Notes under the pieces: model-generated | What the model was told of the DNA's origin: nothing | Databases searched by the model: none | Seen by the model: the letters and a program-made list of their open reading frames with translations, nothing else | Shown here: in pieces, positions 1-6,951 of the stretch | Layout: the number at the start of each line of letters is the position of its first letter | Numbering within the stretch: position 1 is the stretch's first letter | From: Oscillospiraceae bacterium | GTDB lineage: Bacteria > Bacillota > Clostridia > Oscillospirales > Ruminococcaceae | Assembly (NCBI GenBank): GCA_016297165.1 | Contig: JAEDHF010000008.1 | Coordinates: 1-26,118 of the forward strand | Length of the DNA: 26,118 nt | Reading direction: 5' to 3' | Program-made: the position numbers and the translations under genes

Positions 1-1
1 T

Positions 2-598
2 GTGCAGATTATTATTCCCGAGCTTTTATTCACAGGGGGCGCTATAACCATTATTACTACGGGCATTTTCTTTACTATCGAAACCCCTGTGGAGAATTTC
101 AGGAAGCAGGCGTCTATTGATATTGATACGGGCATTCTCAGCAAGAAAAGCTACGAGGAGGAGCTTCCCGAGCTTAACGCTAAGTATTTCCCCGAAGAAA
201 ATGCAGTAACGGATATTTTGGTTATTGTCTGTGACGTTAAGGGCGTAAAGGCGATAAACGACCGCTTCGGAAGAACTAAGGGCGACGAGGTTATTGTTAC
301 CGCCGCAAGAATAATCGGCGAATGCCTTACCTCGGCTCACAGGCTTTATCGTATCGGCGGCGACGAATTTATAGCCCTGTATGAAGGCGAAAATACAAAA
401 AGAGCCGAGGAAGAAACAGCAGCGATAAAAGAAAGCGCTAAGGAAGCCGAGGGGCTTCCAACAGAGCTCTCTATTTCTATAGGAATCTCCTCTAAGGCGG
501 CAGGAGAATCGGGAGACCTACCTGAGCTTATCGCTTTAGCCGACCTTGATATGTATAAAAATAAGCGGAAAGAGAGTAAGGAAGCTGTAACAGTATAA
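2..598 (+). CDS. Diguanylate cyclase (GGDEF domain), 3' part only
   Basis: C-terminal part of a membrane-bound diguanylate cyclase, an enzyme that makes cyclic di-GMP from two GTP. The frame is open at the left edge of the window, so the GTG at position 2 is probably not the real start and an upstream sensory or membrane region is missing. Residues 6-26 are hydrophobic and look like a last transmembrane helix. A GGDEF domain follows: the substrate-site segment DTGILSKKSYEEEL near residue 42, the metal-site aspartate in VCDVKGVKAINDRFG near residue 77, and an intact active-site RIGGDEF near residue 118. I see no clear RxxD inhibitory site five residues before GGDEF. The end ADLDMYKNKR is typical for the domain. 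Family assignment is firm; input signal and full length are unknown. Confidence 0.88.
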   Translation: MQIIIPELLFTGGAITIITTGIFFTIETPVENFRKQASIDIDTGILSKKSYEEELPELNAKYFPEENAVTDILVIVCDVKGVKAINDRFGRTKGDEVIVTAARIIGECLTSAHRLYRIGGDEFIALYEGENTKRAEEETAAIKESAKEAEGLPTELSISIGISSKAAGESGDLPELIALADLDMYKNKRKESKEAVTV

Positions 599-604
599 GA
601 AAAA

Positions 605-628
605 TCGCAGAGCCTTACCGCTCTGCGA
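605..628 (-). terminator. Intrinsic terminator, minus-strand direction
   Basis: A perfect 9-bp stem (TCGCAGAGC at 605-613 pairing with 620-628) encloses a 6-nt loop. Read on the minus strand it is followed by TTTTTCTTATAC, a good U-tract, so it probably ends transcripts coming from the MaoC gene at 890-1321 after they cross the repeat element. On the plus strand there is no T-run, so it is a weaker candidate for ending the GGDEF transcript. Confidence 0.65.
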
Positions 629-630
629 CT

Positions 631-882
631 TAAGGCAACACCGCACAAAGATTGCGTGCGGATTGCGAAGTCAGATTTTTCGTCAGGCGGAAGCCGCCCC
701 CAGGATTGTGCAAATTGAGTGCAGGTTGGCTGGTCTGTCGGTCAGCCCCTCTGTCACTTCGTGACACCTCCCCCCTCAGGGGGAGATTACGCCAATCAAG
801 CGAAATTTGTGCAAGATGACGGAAAAGATGCAAGCAAGGCGTACGCAAAGACGTAAGGCGGTCTTTGTGCGGTATCGCCTTA
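631..882. repeat. MITE-like inverted-repeat element, about 252 bp
   Basis: Non-coding block bounded by terminal inverted repeats: 631-651 (taaggcaacaccgcacaaaga) matches the reverse complement of 862-882 at 19 of 21 bases. Similarity continues imperfectly inwards (a tttttcgtca segment near 675 against ttttccgtca on the opposite strand near 820). The centre carries two perfect hairpins: TGTCAC/GTGACA at 752-766 and CTCCCCC/GGGGGAG at 768-785. There is no transposase or convincing reading frame. This fits a non-autonomous element or a large REP-like repeat. A short relative of the terminus occurs at 12350-12378. No target-site duplication was confirmed. Confidence 0.6.
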
Positions 883-889
883 ATTTCAG

Positions 890-1321
890 CTACTTTACCT
901 TTCTCTCTACTACCGCTTCGACTACGGAGTTCATAACCTGTTCGTTTTCTCCATTATAAATCACCATGGTAAGCTGAACTATACCGTTATAGGGATTTCG
1001 GGGTGAAATTGCGGTTATTTTCGCCTCTCCCCGAAGAATATCTCCTGCGAAAACAGGCTTATTCCATTCTATTTTGGTGGAGCGTCCGGCTACAAGCTGG
1101 TCTCCGAAGAAATCCACCTCGATATACTTTGCCCATACCGCCATAAAGGACATTACTCCGGGAGCGATAAGCTTTCCGAAACGGCTGCTTTTAGCATATT
1201 CCTCGTCGGTATGAATGGGTACGGGGTCATATTCCGCCGCAAAATCCATCATTTTCTTTTTATCGATAATAACCTCCTCCGTCTTAACGGTCATACCTAT
1301 TTCAAGGTCTTCAAGATACAT
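890..1321 (-). CDS. MaoC-family (R)-hydratase / hot-dog dehydratase
   Basis: Single hot-dog-fold protein of 143 residues, the usual size of stand-alone MaoC-like (R)-specific enoyl-CoA hydratases, which add water across the double bond of a 2-enoyl thioester. The hydratase signature is visible: FAAEYDPVPIHTDEEYAKSS with the catalytic pair Asp32 and His37, then FGKLIAPG, as expected for the overhanging active-site segment. The start is supported by GAAAGGAG seven or so bases upstream. It is divergent from the DUF3089 gene, with only 53 bp between the start codons. No fatty-acid or polyhydroxyalkanoate gene is adjacent, so the acyl substrate cannot be guessed. Cytoplasmic; no signal peptide. 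Confidence 0.85.
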   Translation of the reverse strand: MYLEDLEIGMTVKTEEVIIDKKKMMDFAAEYDPVPIHTDEEYAKSSRFGKLIAPGVMSFMAVWAKYIEVDFFGDQLVAGRSTKIEWNKPVFAGDILRGEAKITAISPRNPYNGIVQLTMVIYNGENEQVMNSVVEAVVERKVK

Positions 1322-1374
1322 ATTTTTCTCCTTTCGGCAAATAAATCACTTAAAAAATAGTCAGGGCTCCTATT

Positions 1375-2349
1375 ATGAACAAATACTCAGATATGAATAA
1401 CTGGGCTTATTATGCCCACGGCGACAACAAAATATCCGACCTTTTCTTTATCTGCCCTACGGTAGATATAGGGGAAACAGGGGATAAGAGCATGAGCCTC
1501 GCCAACGAAAAGGTACGGAATAACTTCGTCGGCGCAGTAAATATGGAAATCGGGATATATAACGAGAATTCTGCGGTATATGCCCCTTTTTACCGCCAGG
1601 CTACCATGGCGGTAAGCCTTCCGCCCTTTAACGAGGAATTCGATGAAAGGCTGGATATCGCCTATTCCGATATAAGAGAAGCCTTTCTCTATTATCTTGA
1701 AAGCTGCGACCCGACACGCCCCCTTATCTTAGCAAGCTTTTCGCAGGGTACCATTATGGCGAAAAGACTGCTTAAGGAGTTTTTCGGCGACGAAGGGCTC
1801 AGAAAAAGGCTTGTGGCGGCTTATCTTATCGGCTGGAGCATTACCGAAGAGGAATACGGGGAAATGCCTTGGATAAAGCCTGCACAGGGAGAAACGGATA
1901 CGGGCGTGGTTATAGCCTTTGACGTTGAGGCGGAGGACACAGAGGACACCATTATGGTTAAAAAGGGAGTAAAAACCGTTTCCATCAATCCCCTTAACTG
2001 GCGTACCGACAGCCTTCCTGCACCTAAGGAAATGAATAAGGGTGCCTGCTTTACCGATTATGACGGAAAAATAAACCGTGAAAAGGAACATCTTACCGGT
2101 GCTTATATAAAGTCCCACAGAGGTACCCTCGTACCTACCGATATAAAAGCGGAGCATTATCTCTCGCCCCTCTTTATTCATGGGCTTCCCTACCCCGAGG
2201 GCTTCCTCCTTAACGGTTACCGCTATTTCCCCGACGGGCTTCTTTTCGAAAAGGGAGTATATCATATTTACGACTATATTTTCTTCTATCGGAATTTACA
2301 GGAAAACGTAAGAAAAAGGCTGGAAAGCTATCTCGGCTATAGCATATAA
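1375..2349 (+). CDS. DUF3089 family alpha/beta-hydrolase-like protein
   Basis: Protein of 324 residues resembling the DUF3089 family, predicted serine hydrolases of unknown substrate. Visible family features are the N-terminal FFICPTVDIG, then YAPFYRQAT near residue 69, the nucleophile-elbow-like ASFSQGT around Ser123, and the C-terminal YHIYDYIFFYRNLQENV, which probably carries the catalytic histidine. The elbow reads S-x-S-x-G instead of the common G-x-S-x-G. There is no signal peptide, so it should be cytoplasmic. The start at 1375 has no strong Shine-Dalgarno; a second ATG six codons later is an alternative. It stands alone, divergent from the MaoC gene, and ends at a shared terminator facing carB. 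The enzymatic role is inferred from the fold only. Confidence 0.75.
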   Translation: MNKYSDMNNWAYYAHGDNKISDLFFICPTVDIGETGDKSMSLANEKVRNNFVGAVNMEIGIYNENSAVYAPFYRQATMAVSLPPFNEEFDERLDIAYSDIREAFLYYLESCDPTRPLILASFSQGTIMAKRLLKEFFGDEGLRKRLVAAYLIGWSITEEEYGEMPWIKPAQGETDTGVVIAFDVEAEDTEDTIMVKKGVKTVSINPLNWRTDSLPAPKEMNKGACFTDYDGKINREKEHLTGAYIKSHRGTLVPTDIKAEHYLSPLFIHGLPYPEGFLLNGYRYFPDGLLFEKGVYHIYDYIFFYRNLQENVRKRLESYLGYSI

Positions 2350-2350
2350 T

Positions 2351-2384
2351 AATATGGGGCTGTGCAGCTGCACAGCCCATATTT
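2351..2384. terminator. Bidirectional terminator between DUF3089 gene and carB
   Basis: Almost perfect palindrome centred at 2367/2368: GGGCTGTGCAGCTGCACAGCCC flanked by AATAT/ATATT, with one bulged G at 2356. Plus-strand reading runs into ATATTTTATTG and minus-strand reading into ATATTATTATATGC, so it can end both convergent genes. Confidence 0.75.
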
Positions 2385-2399
2385 TATTGCAAGAATCTA

Positions 2400-5300
2400 T
2401 TACTTAATGTCTTTATGATATTCCTGTAAGGACTTAACGTCGATAACAACCTCGCTTCTTGCTACGCTGATGCTCTCGGCGCTTGCCTTAGCGGCAGCCA
2501 TTGTGGTAAGATAAGGGATGCGGTGCTTGATAGCCGACTTTCTGATGTAGCTGTCGTCGTTAGCGCTGGTTTTGCCTGCAGGAGTATTTATAATAAGCTG
2601 AATATCGCCGTTTGCGATAAGGTCGTTGATATTGGGTCTGCCCTCGTAGAGCTTCTTAACCTTTTCGGCAGGAATTCCTGCACCTGCAATCATATCGTAG
2701 GTGCCGCCTGTAGCGATAATCTTAAAGCCGAGCTTATTGAAGGCTTCGGCAACCTCAAGAAGGTCACGCTTATCACGGTCACATACGCTTAAGAGAACTG
2801 TTCCTTCGAAGGGAAGAACAAGCTTAGCGCCCTCAAGAGCCTTGAAATAAGCGTCGCCGAAGTTGCTTGAAAGTCCGAGAACCTCGCCTGTTGAACGCAT
2901 TTCGGGTCCTAAGATGGGGTCAACCTCCTGGAACATATTGAAGGGGAATACCGCTTCCTTAACGCCGTAGTGGTTGATTACCTTATCCTTAAGCTCGGGA
3001 ACGGGAGAGGGTCTGCCCGTAATGCCCGAAGTAATAATATCGGTAGCGATTCTTACCATATTGATGTTGCATACCTTTGAAACGAGGGGAACGGTTCTGG
3101 AAGCTCTGGGGTTTGCTTCGAGGACGTAAACCGTATCGCCTTCGATAGCGTACTGCATATTCATAAGACCGCAAACGTTCATTTCAACAGCAATACGTCT
3201 TGTGTATTCCTTGATTGTTTCAACCTGTTCCTTGGTGAGGTTCTTCGAGGGCAGGATACAAGCGGAGTCGCCGGAGTGTACGCCTGCGAGCTCAATATGC
3301 TCCATAACAGCAGGAACGAAACAATGCTTTCCGTCGGAAATTGCGTCTGCCTCACATTCGGTAGCGTGATTAAGGAAACGGTCGATAAGAATAGGTCTGT
3401 CGGGGGTTACGCCTACTGCAGCAGACATATAAATTCTCATCATATCGTCGTCGTGAACAACCTCCATACCACGGCCGCCGAGAACGTAGGAGGGTCTTAC
3501 CATTACGGGGTAACCGATTCTGTTGGCGATTTCGAGAGCTTCTTCAACATTAACAGCCATACCTGCCTCGGGCATAGGAATACCGAGACGATCCATCATT
3601 TCGCGGAAGAGATCTCTGTCCTCTGCCATATCGATAGTTTCGGGGGTTGTACCGAGGATATTTACGCCGTTTTTCTTAAGGTCAGCAGCAAGGTTAAGAG
3701 GAGTCTGACCGCCGAACTGAGCGATTACGCCTACGGGCTTTTCCTTTTCGTGAATGCTTAATACGTCTTCAAGGGTAAGAGGCTCGAAATAAAGCTTATC
3801 TGAGGTATCGTAGTCGGTAGAAACGGTTTCGGGGTTACAGTTTACGATAATGGACTCGAAGCCCAGCTTCTTTAAGGCTAATGCAGCGTGTACACAGCAG
3901 TAGTCGAATTCGATACCCTGACCGATTCTGTTGGGGCCGCCGCCTAAAATCATAATCTTAGGCTTATCAGTATTAACGGGGCTCTTGTCCTCGCTAAGGT
4001 GATAGGTGGAGTAGTAATATGCCGCATTTTCGGTACCGCTTACATGAATGCCTTCCCATGCCTCTCTGATACCGTAGCCGAGTCTTGTGTTTCTGATATC
4101 TTCCTCGGAAACCTCAAGAATCTGGCTTAAATAGCGGTCGCTGAAGCCGTCGAGCTTAGCCTGGCGAAGTACCTTTTCTTCGGGTACCTTACCCTTATTC
4201 TTAATAAGCTCCTCTTCCTCTTCAACAAGCTCCTTCATCTGTTCAAGGAACCAATGCTTAATCTTTGTGAGGTTATAGATTTCATCAATGGAAACGCCCT
4301 TACGGAGAGCCTCGTAGATGATGAACTGTCTTTCGCTGGTGGGATATGTGAGCTTAGACATAAGCTCTTCCTTAGAGAGCTTTCCGAAGTTGGAAACGCC
4401 GCCTAAGCCGTAGCGTCCTGTCTCTAAGCTTCTGATTGCCTTCTGGAAGGCTTCCTTATAGGTCTTACCGATACTCATGACCTCGCCTACGGCACGCATC
4501 TGGGTACCGAGCTTATCCTCCGAGCCCTTGAACTTTTCAAAAGCCCAGCGCGCAAACTTTATTACTACATAATCGCCGCCGGGAACATACTTATCAAGAG
4601 TACCGTACTTTCCGCAGGGGATTTCATCAAGAGTAAGTCCGCAGGCAAGCATAGCGGAAACAAGGGCGATGGGGAAGCCTGTAGCCTTGGAAGCAAGCGC
4701 GGAGGAACGTGATGTACGGGGGTTTATTTCAATAACTACGATTCTGCCTGTTTCGGGGTCGTGTGCAAACTGGCAGTTACAGCCGCCGATAACCTCGATA
4801 GCGTCAACAATCTTATAGGACTGCTCCTGTAAAATCTTCTGTACGTCCTCGGAAATTGTAAGCATAGGCGCCGAGCAGAAGGAGTCGCCTGTATGAACGC
4901 CGATAGGGTCGATATTTTCGATAAAGCATACGGTAATCTTATTTCCGTTAGCGTCACGGACTACTTCGAGCTCAAGCTCCTCCCAGCCTGCGATACATTC
5001 TTCAACAAGCACCTGTCCAACAAGGCTTGCCTGTAAGCCTCTTGCGCAAACAGTCTTAAGCTCGTCAACGTTATAAACGAGACCGCCGCCTGCGCCGCCC
5101 ATTGTATATGCAGGACGTAAAACTACGGGGTATTTAAGCTCCTCGGCGATTTTAACCGCCTCGTCAACAGAATATGCAACCGCGCTGCGAGCCATTTCGA
5201 TACCGAGCTTGTTCATTGTATTCTTGAATTCGATTCTGTCCTCGCCGCGTTCGATAGCGTCAACCTGAACGCCGATAACCTTTACGTTATACTTTTCGAG

Positions 5301-5621
5301 AACGCCTGCCTCGGATAATTCAGAGCAAAGGTTAAGACCGGACTGTCCGCCGAGGTTAGGAAGTAAAGCGTCGGGACGCTCCTTTTCGATAATCTGTGTA
5401 AGTCTTGCAAGGTTAAGGGGCTCGATATAGGTAATATCTGCAATATCGGGGTCGGTCATAATGGTAGCCGGGTTAGAGTTTACCAGTACGATTTCGTAAC
5501 CGAGATTGCGCAGCGCCTTACAGGCCTGTGTGCCCGAATAGTCGAATTCACACGCCTGTCCGATTATAATCGGACCTGAACCGATTATTAAGATTTTGTT
5601 GATATCCTGTTTCTTAGGCAT
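2400..5621 (-). CDS. carB: Carbamoyl-phosphate synthase large subunit
   Basis: Large subunit of carbamoyl-phosphate synthase, which makes carbamoyl phosphate from bicarbonate, ATP and ammonia delivered by the CarA glutaminase, for arginine and pyrimidine synthesis. It opens with the family hallmark KILIIGSGPIIIGQACEFDY; a second ATP-grasp half starts at KIMILGGGPNRIGQGIEFDY, and the end is a methylglyoxal-synthase-like allosteric domain (VLLSVCDRDKRDLLEVAEAF, IIATGGTYDMIAGAGI). At 1073 residues it is full length. An ATG at 5633 is also open, but the sequence after it, GGAGGAGACT, is itself a Shine-Dalgarno for the ATG at 5621, which matches the usual MPKK start. carA is not adjacent, which is less common. 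The promoter lies at 5661-5689. Confidence 0.97.
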   Translation of the reverse strand: MPKKQDINKILIIGSGPIIIGQACEFDYSGTQACKALRNLGYEIVLVNSNPATIMTDPDIADITYIEPLNLARLTQIIEKERPDALLPNLGGQSGLNLCSELSEAGVLEKYNVKVIGVQVDAIERGEDRIEFKNTMNKLGIEMARSAVAYSVDEAVKIAEELKYPVVLRPAYTMGGAGGGLVYNVDELKTVCARGLQASLVGQVLVEECIAGWEELELEVVRDANGNKITVCFIENIDPIGVHTGDSFCSAPMLTISEDVQKILQEQSYKIVDAIEVIGGCNCQFAHDPETGRIVVIEINPRTSRSSALASKATGFPIALVSAMLACGLTLDEIPCGKYGTLDKYVPGGDYVVIKFARWAFEKFKGSEDKLGTQMRAVGEVMSIGKTYKEAFQKAIRSLETGRYGLGGVSNFGKLSKEELMSKLTYPTSERQFIIYEALRKGVSIDEIYNLTKIKHWFLEQMKELVEEEEELIKNKGKVPEEKVLRQAKLDGFSDRYLSQILEVSEEDIRNTRLGYGIREAWEGIHVSGTENAAYYYSTYHLSEDKSPVNTDKPKIMILGGGPNRIGQGIEFDYCCVHAALALKKLGFESIIVNCNPETVSTDYDTSDKLYFEPLTLEDVLSIHEKEKPVGVIAQFGGQTPLNLAADLKKNGVNILGTTPETIDMAEDRDLFREMMDRLGIPMPEAGMAVNVEEALEIANRIGYPVMVRPSYVLGGRGMEVVHDDDMMRIYMSAAVGVTPDRPILIDRFLNHATECEADAISDGKHCFVPAVMEHIELAGVHSGDSACILPSKNLTKEQVETIKEYTRRIAVEMNVCGLMNMQYAIEGDTVYVLEANPRASRTVPLVSKVCNINMVRIATDIITSGITGRPSPVPELKDKVINHYGVKEAVFPFNMFQEVDPILGPEMRSTGEVLGLSSNFGDAYFKALEGAKLVLPFEGTVLLSVCDRDKRDLLEVAEAFNKLGFKIIATGGTYDMIAGAGIPAEKVKKLYEGRPNINDLIANGDIQLIINTPAGKTSANDDSYIRKSAIKHRIPYLTTMAAAKASAESISVARSEVVIDVKSLQEYHKDIK

Positions 5622-5660
5622 AGTCTCCTCCATACATTAAAAAAATTTACTCTGAATTCT

Positions 5661-5689
5661 ATAGTACCACAAAATCCGTCAAAATGCAA
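5661..5689 (-). promoter_or_regulatory. carB promoter, sigma-A type
   Basis: On the minus strand, TTGCAT (5689-5684), 17-bp spacer, TACTAT (5666-5661). The predicted start lies about 30 bases before the ATG at 5621. I see no PyrR site or T-box in this short leader. Confidence 0.5.
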
Positions 5690-5791
5690 GACAAATTTTC
5701 AAAAAAATCACAAAGGAAGGCAACTTTATTTGTAAGAAATAGACTAAATGCGACTATAAAAGCCTTTACCGAAAAATAATTTTTCGGGGGC

Positions 5792-5832
5792 AAAATTTTA
5801 TGCAAAATGCGGTTGCATTTTCATAAAATTTT
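5792..5832. promoter_or_regulatory. 18-bp AT-rich palindrome overlapping an orphan promoter
   Basis: AAAATTTTATGCAAAATGC (5792-5810) pairs with GCATTTTCATAAAATTTT (5815-5832) around a GGTT loop: 7 bp, one bulged base, then 11 bp. The right arm covers the TTGCAT -35 box of the plus-strand promoter at 5813-5841 and ends just before its -10 box. The placement is that of an operator, though a cruciform or RNA hairpin is also possible. It does not clearly match an ARG box or another site I know. Confidence 0.45.
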
Positions 5833-5841
5833 TAGTATAAT
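5813..5841 (+). promoter_or_regulatory. Orphan plus-strand sigma-A promoter
   Basis: TTGCAT (5813-5818), 17-bp spacer, perfect TATAAT (5836-5841). Both flanking genes, carB and fliB, are on the minus strand, so no protein gene lies downstream of it for thousands of bases. A hairpin with a T-rich tail follows within 80 bp. Confidence 0.55.
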
Positions 5842-5847
5842 AGGTTT

Positions 5848-5932
5848 GTATTTTTTGTTTAGGCTTTTAGAGGTGACCTATAATAAGGGCAGTATTTCAT
5901 CAATCGAAATACTGCCCCTTTAATTATTTTGG
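5848..5932 (+). ncRNA. Candidate small RNA of about 80-85 nt
   Basis: The interval between the orphan promoter's predicted start (about 5848) and the tail of the hairpin at 5887-5917 would give a short RNA with a U-rich 5' part, a central AGAGGTGACCT segment and a terminal 12-bp hairpin. AGAGGTGA looks like a Shine-Dalgarno but no suitably spaced start codon follows. The 3' end overlaps the end of fliB on the opposite strand, so the RNA would be partly antisense to that mRNA's tail. No known RNA family is recognised; this rests on promoter and terminator geometry only. Confidence 0.3.
5887..5917. terminator. Terminator hairpin after fliB, possibly bidirectional
   Basis: Perfect 12-bp stem GGGCAGTATTTC/GAAATACTGCCC with a 7-nt loop. 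On the minus strand it begins 6 bases past the fliB stop codon and runs into TTATTATAGG. On the plus strand it is followed by CCTTTAATTATTTT, a broken U-tract that could end the candidate small RNA. Confidence 0.6.
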
Positions 5933-6949
5933 ATAAAACTCATTATATGCGCTGTCGTGAAGTGCGCTTACATTTTCCTCGGAGTATTCAAGCTCCTTCG
6001 AAAAAAGCCTTGCCCTTTCTGCGCAAAGCTCCAAGGTAAGCTCCTTTCCCTCGTAAGCCTCACATTCATAAAGCCTGCCGATAAAGGCCGTTGAAACCGC
6101 CGACAGCACCACCGCCGAAAGAATTTCTCCCTCAAAAACGCCCTTCATAAAATACCGCCATATAAAATATACTGCGATATTTGAGAGATAGCGTGAAACT
6201 TTGCTGTCATATTCAAAGCCCTTCGGTATTTTTTCCGAAAGGGCTTTTTTCTCCCTTAAATAGCCTTCCCACTCCCTGTTTATTGGCTCGAGAGAAGCCA
6301 TAAAGCGGAATATTTCGCACATATCCTCGTTTTTGAAGGGCTTTGCCCTTTCTATAAGTGGCAGGCTGTATTCCCCGCTATCGAGGTTATCCTGAAGCCT
6401 TTTCCCGTAAAGGACAATGTCCCTGAGCCTTTGCTTTATGCCCATACTTTCATCTGACAAATGGCTTATTATAGCCTCTCTCGCCATTTCAAGCAGGTGG
6501 AAAAGCTCCATTTCGGGATAACAGTCGGGCTCCTCCTCAATTTCCGTTTCATAGTAGGAGAAGGGCGCTTTACTGCCGAGGATAAGCCTTGCCGCTTCCT
6601 CACAGGCAAGCCCTACTCCGCCCTCCTTTATATCGCCGTACCATTCATAATACCGTGGGTGCTCACGGCAGATATAGCATAGGCTTTCTTCCCCCATATT
6701 CAGTATAATATCGCAGAGATTTCTGCTGTTAAGAAAGGGACAGCGTTCATTCTCGCCGAGAATAAAGCTTACGGTTTCGCCTACGGCTATATTTTTCCGC
6801 AGTCTCTCGCCGAATTCGCCGCCTGCACCTTCATAGGTACAGGCGGTCTCCTCGTCAATATCAATTTCCCAGCCGATACAGCAGTTATCCCTGCATTTAT
6901 CGGCAATACAGCGAAAAGCCTTATAGTAATGGGGCATTCTCAGTATCAT
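5924..6949 (-). CDS. fliB: FliB-family protein (flagellin lysine-N-methylase-like)
   Basis: Cysteine-rich protein of 341 residues that looks like the FliB family, named for lysine methylation of flagellin in Salmonella. The N-terminus MILRMPHYYKAFRCIADKC and clustered cysteines (14, 19, 23, 24, then 70, 79, 91, 94), including CPFLNSRNLCD and SLCYICREHPRYY, match the conserved metal-binding pattern of the family. The ATG is only two bases after the stop of the cellulase gene, so the two are probably co-transcribed and translationally coupled; there is little Shine-Dalgarno of its own. No flagellar gene is in the window, so the real target may be a protein other than flagellin. The family call is good; the substrate is unknown and the symbol is by homology only. 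Confidence 0.8.
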   Translation of the reverse strand: MILRMPHYYKAFRCIADKCRDNCCIGWEIDIDEETACTYEGAGGEFGERLRKNIAVGETVSFILGENERCPFLNSRNLCDIILNMGEESLCYICREHPRYYEWYGDIKEGGVGLACEEAARLILGSKAPFSYYETEIEEEPDCYPEMELFHLLEMAREAIISHLSDESMGIKQRLRDIVLYGKRLQDNLDSGEYSLPLIERAKPFKNEDMCEIFRFMASLEPINREWEGYLREKKALSEKIPKGFEYDSKVSRYLSNIAVYFIWRYFMKGVFEGEILSAVVLSAVSTAFIGRLYECEAYEGKELTLELCAERARLFSKELEYSEENVSALHDSAYNEFYPK

Positions 6950-6951
6950 AA

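Noticed and set aside
1729..2265. 178-codon minus-strand frame
   Set aside because: Antisense to the DUF3089 gene, without a ribosome site or motif.
3276..3761. 161-codon plus-strand frame within carB
   Set aside because: Shadow of a highly conserved gene; no independent support.
5769..5787. CCGAAAAA/TTTTTCGG perfect 8-bp palindrome as a terminator
   Set aside because: Loop of three A/T bases, no clean U-tract and no gene ending there on either strand; left as an unexplained short palindrome.
5873..5923. 16-codon GTG-initiated ORF in the candidate small RNA
   Set aside because: The Shine-Dalgarno-like AGAGG overlaps the start codon instead of preceding it, and the frame runs through the hairpin.
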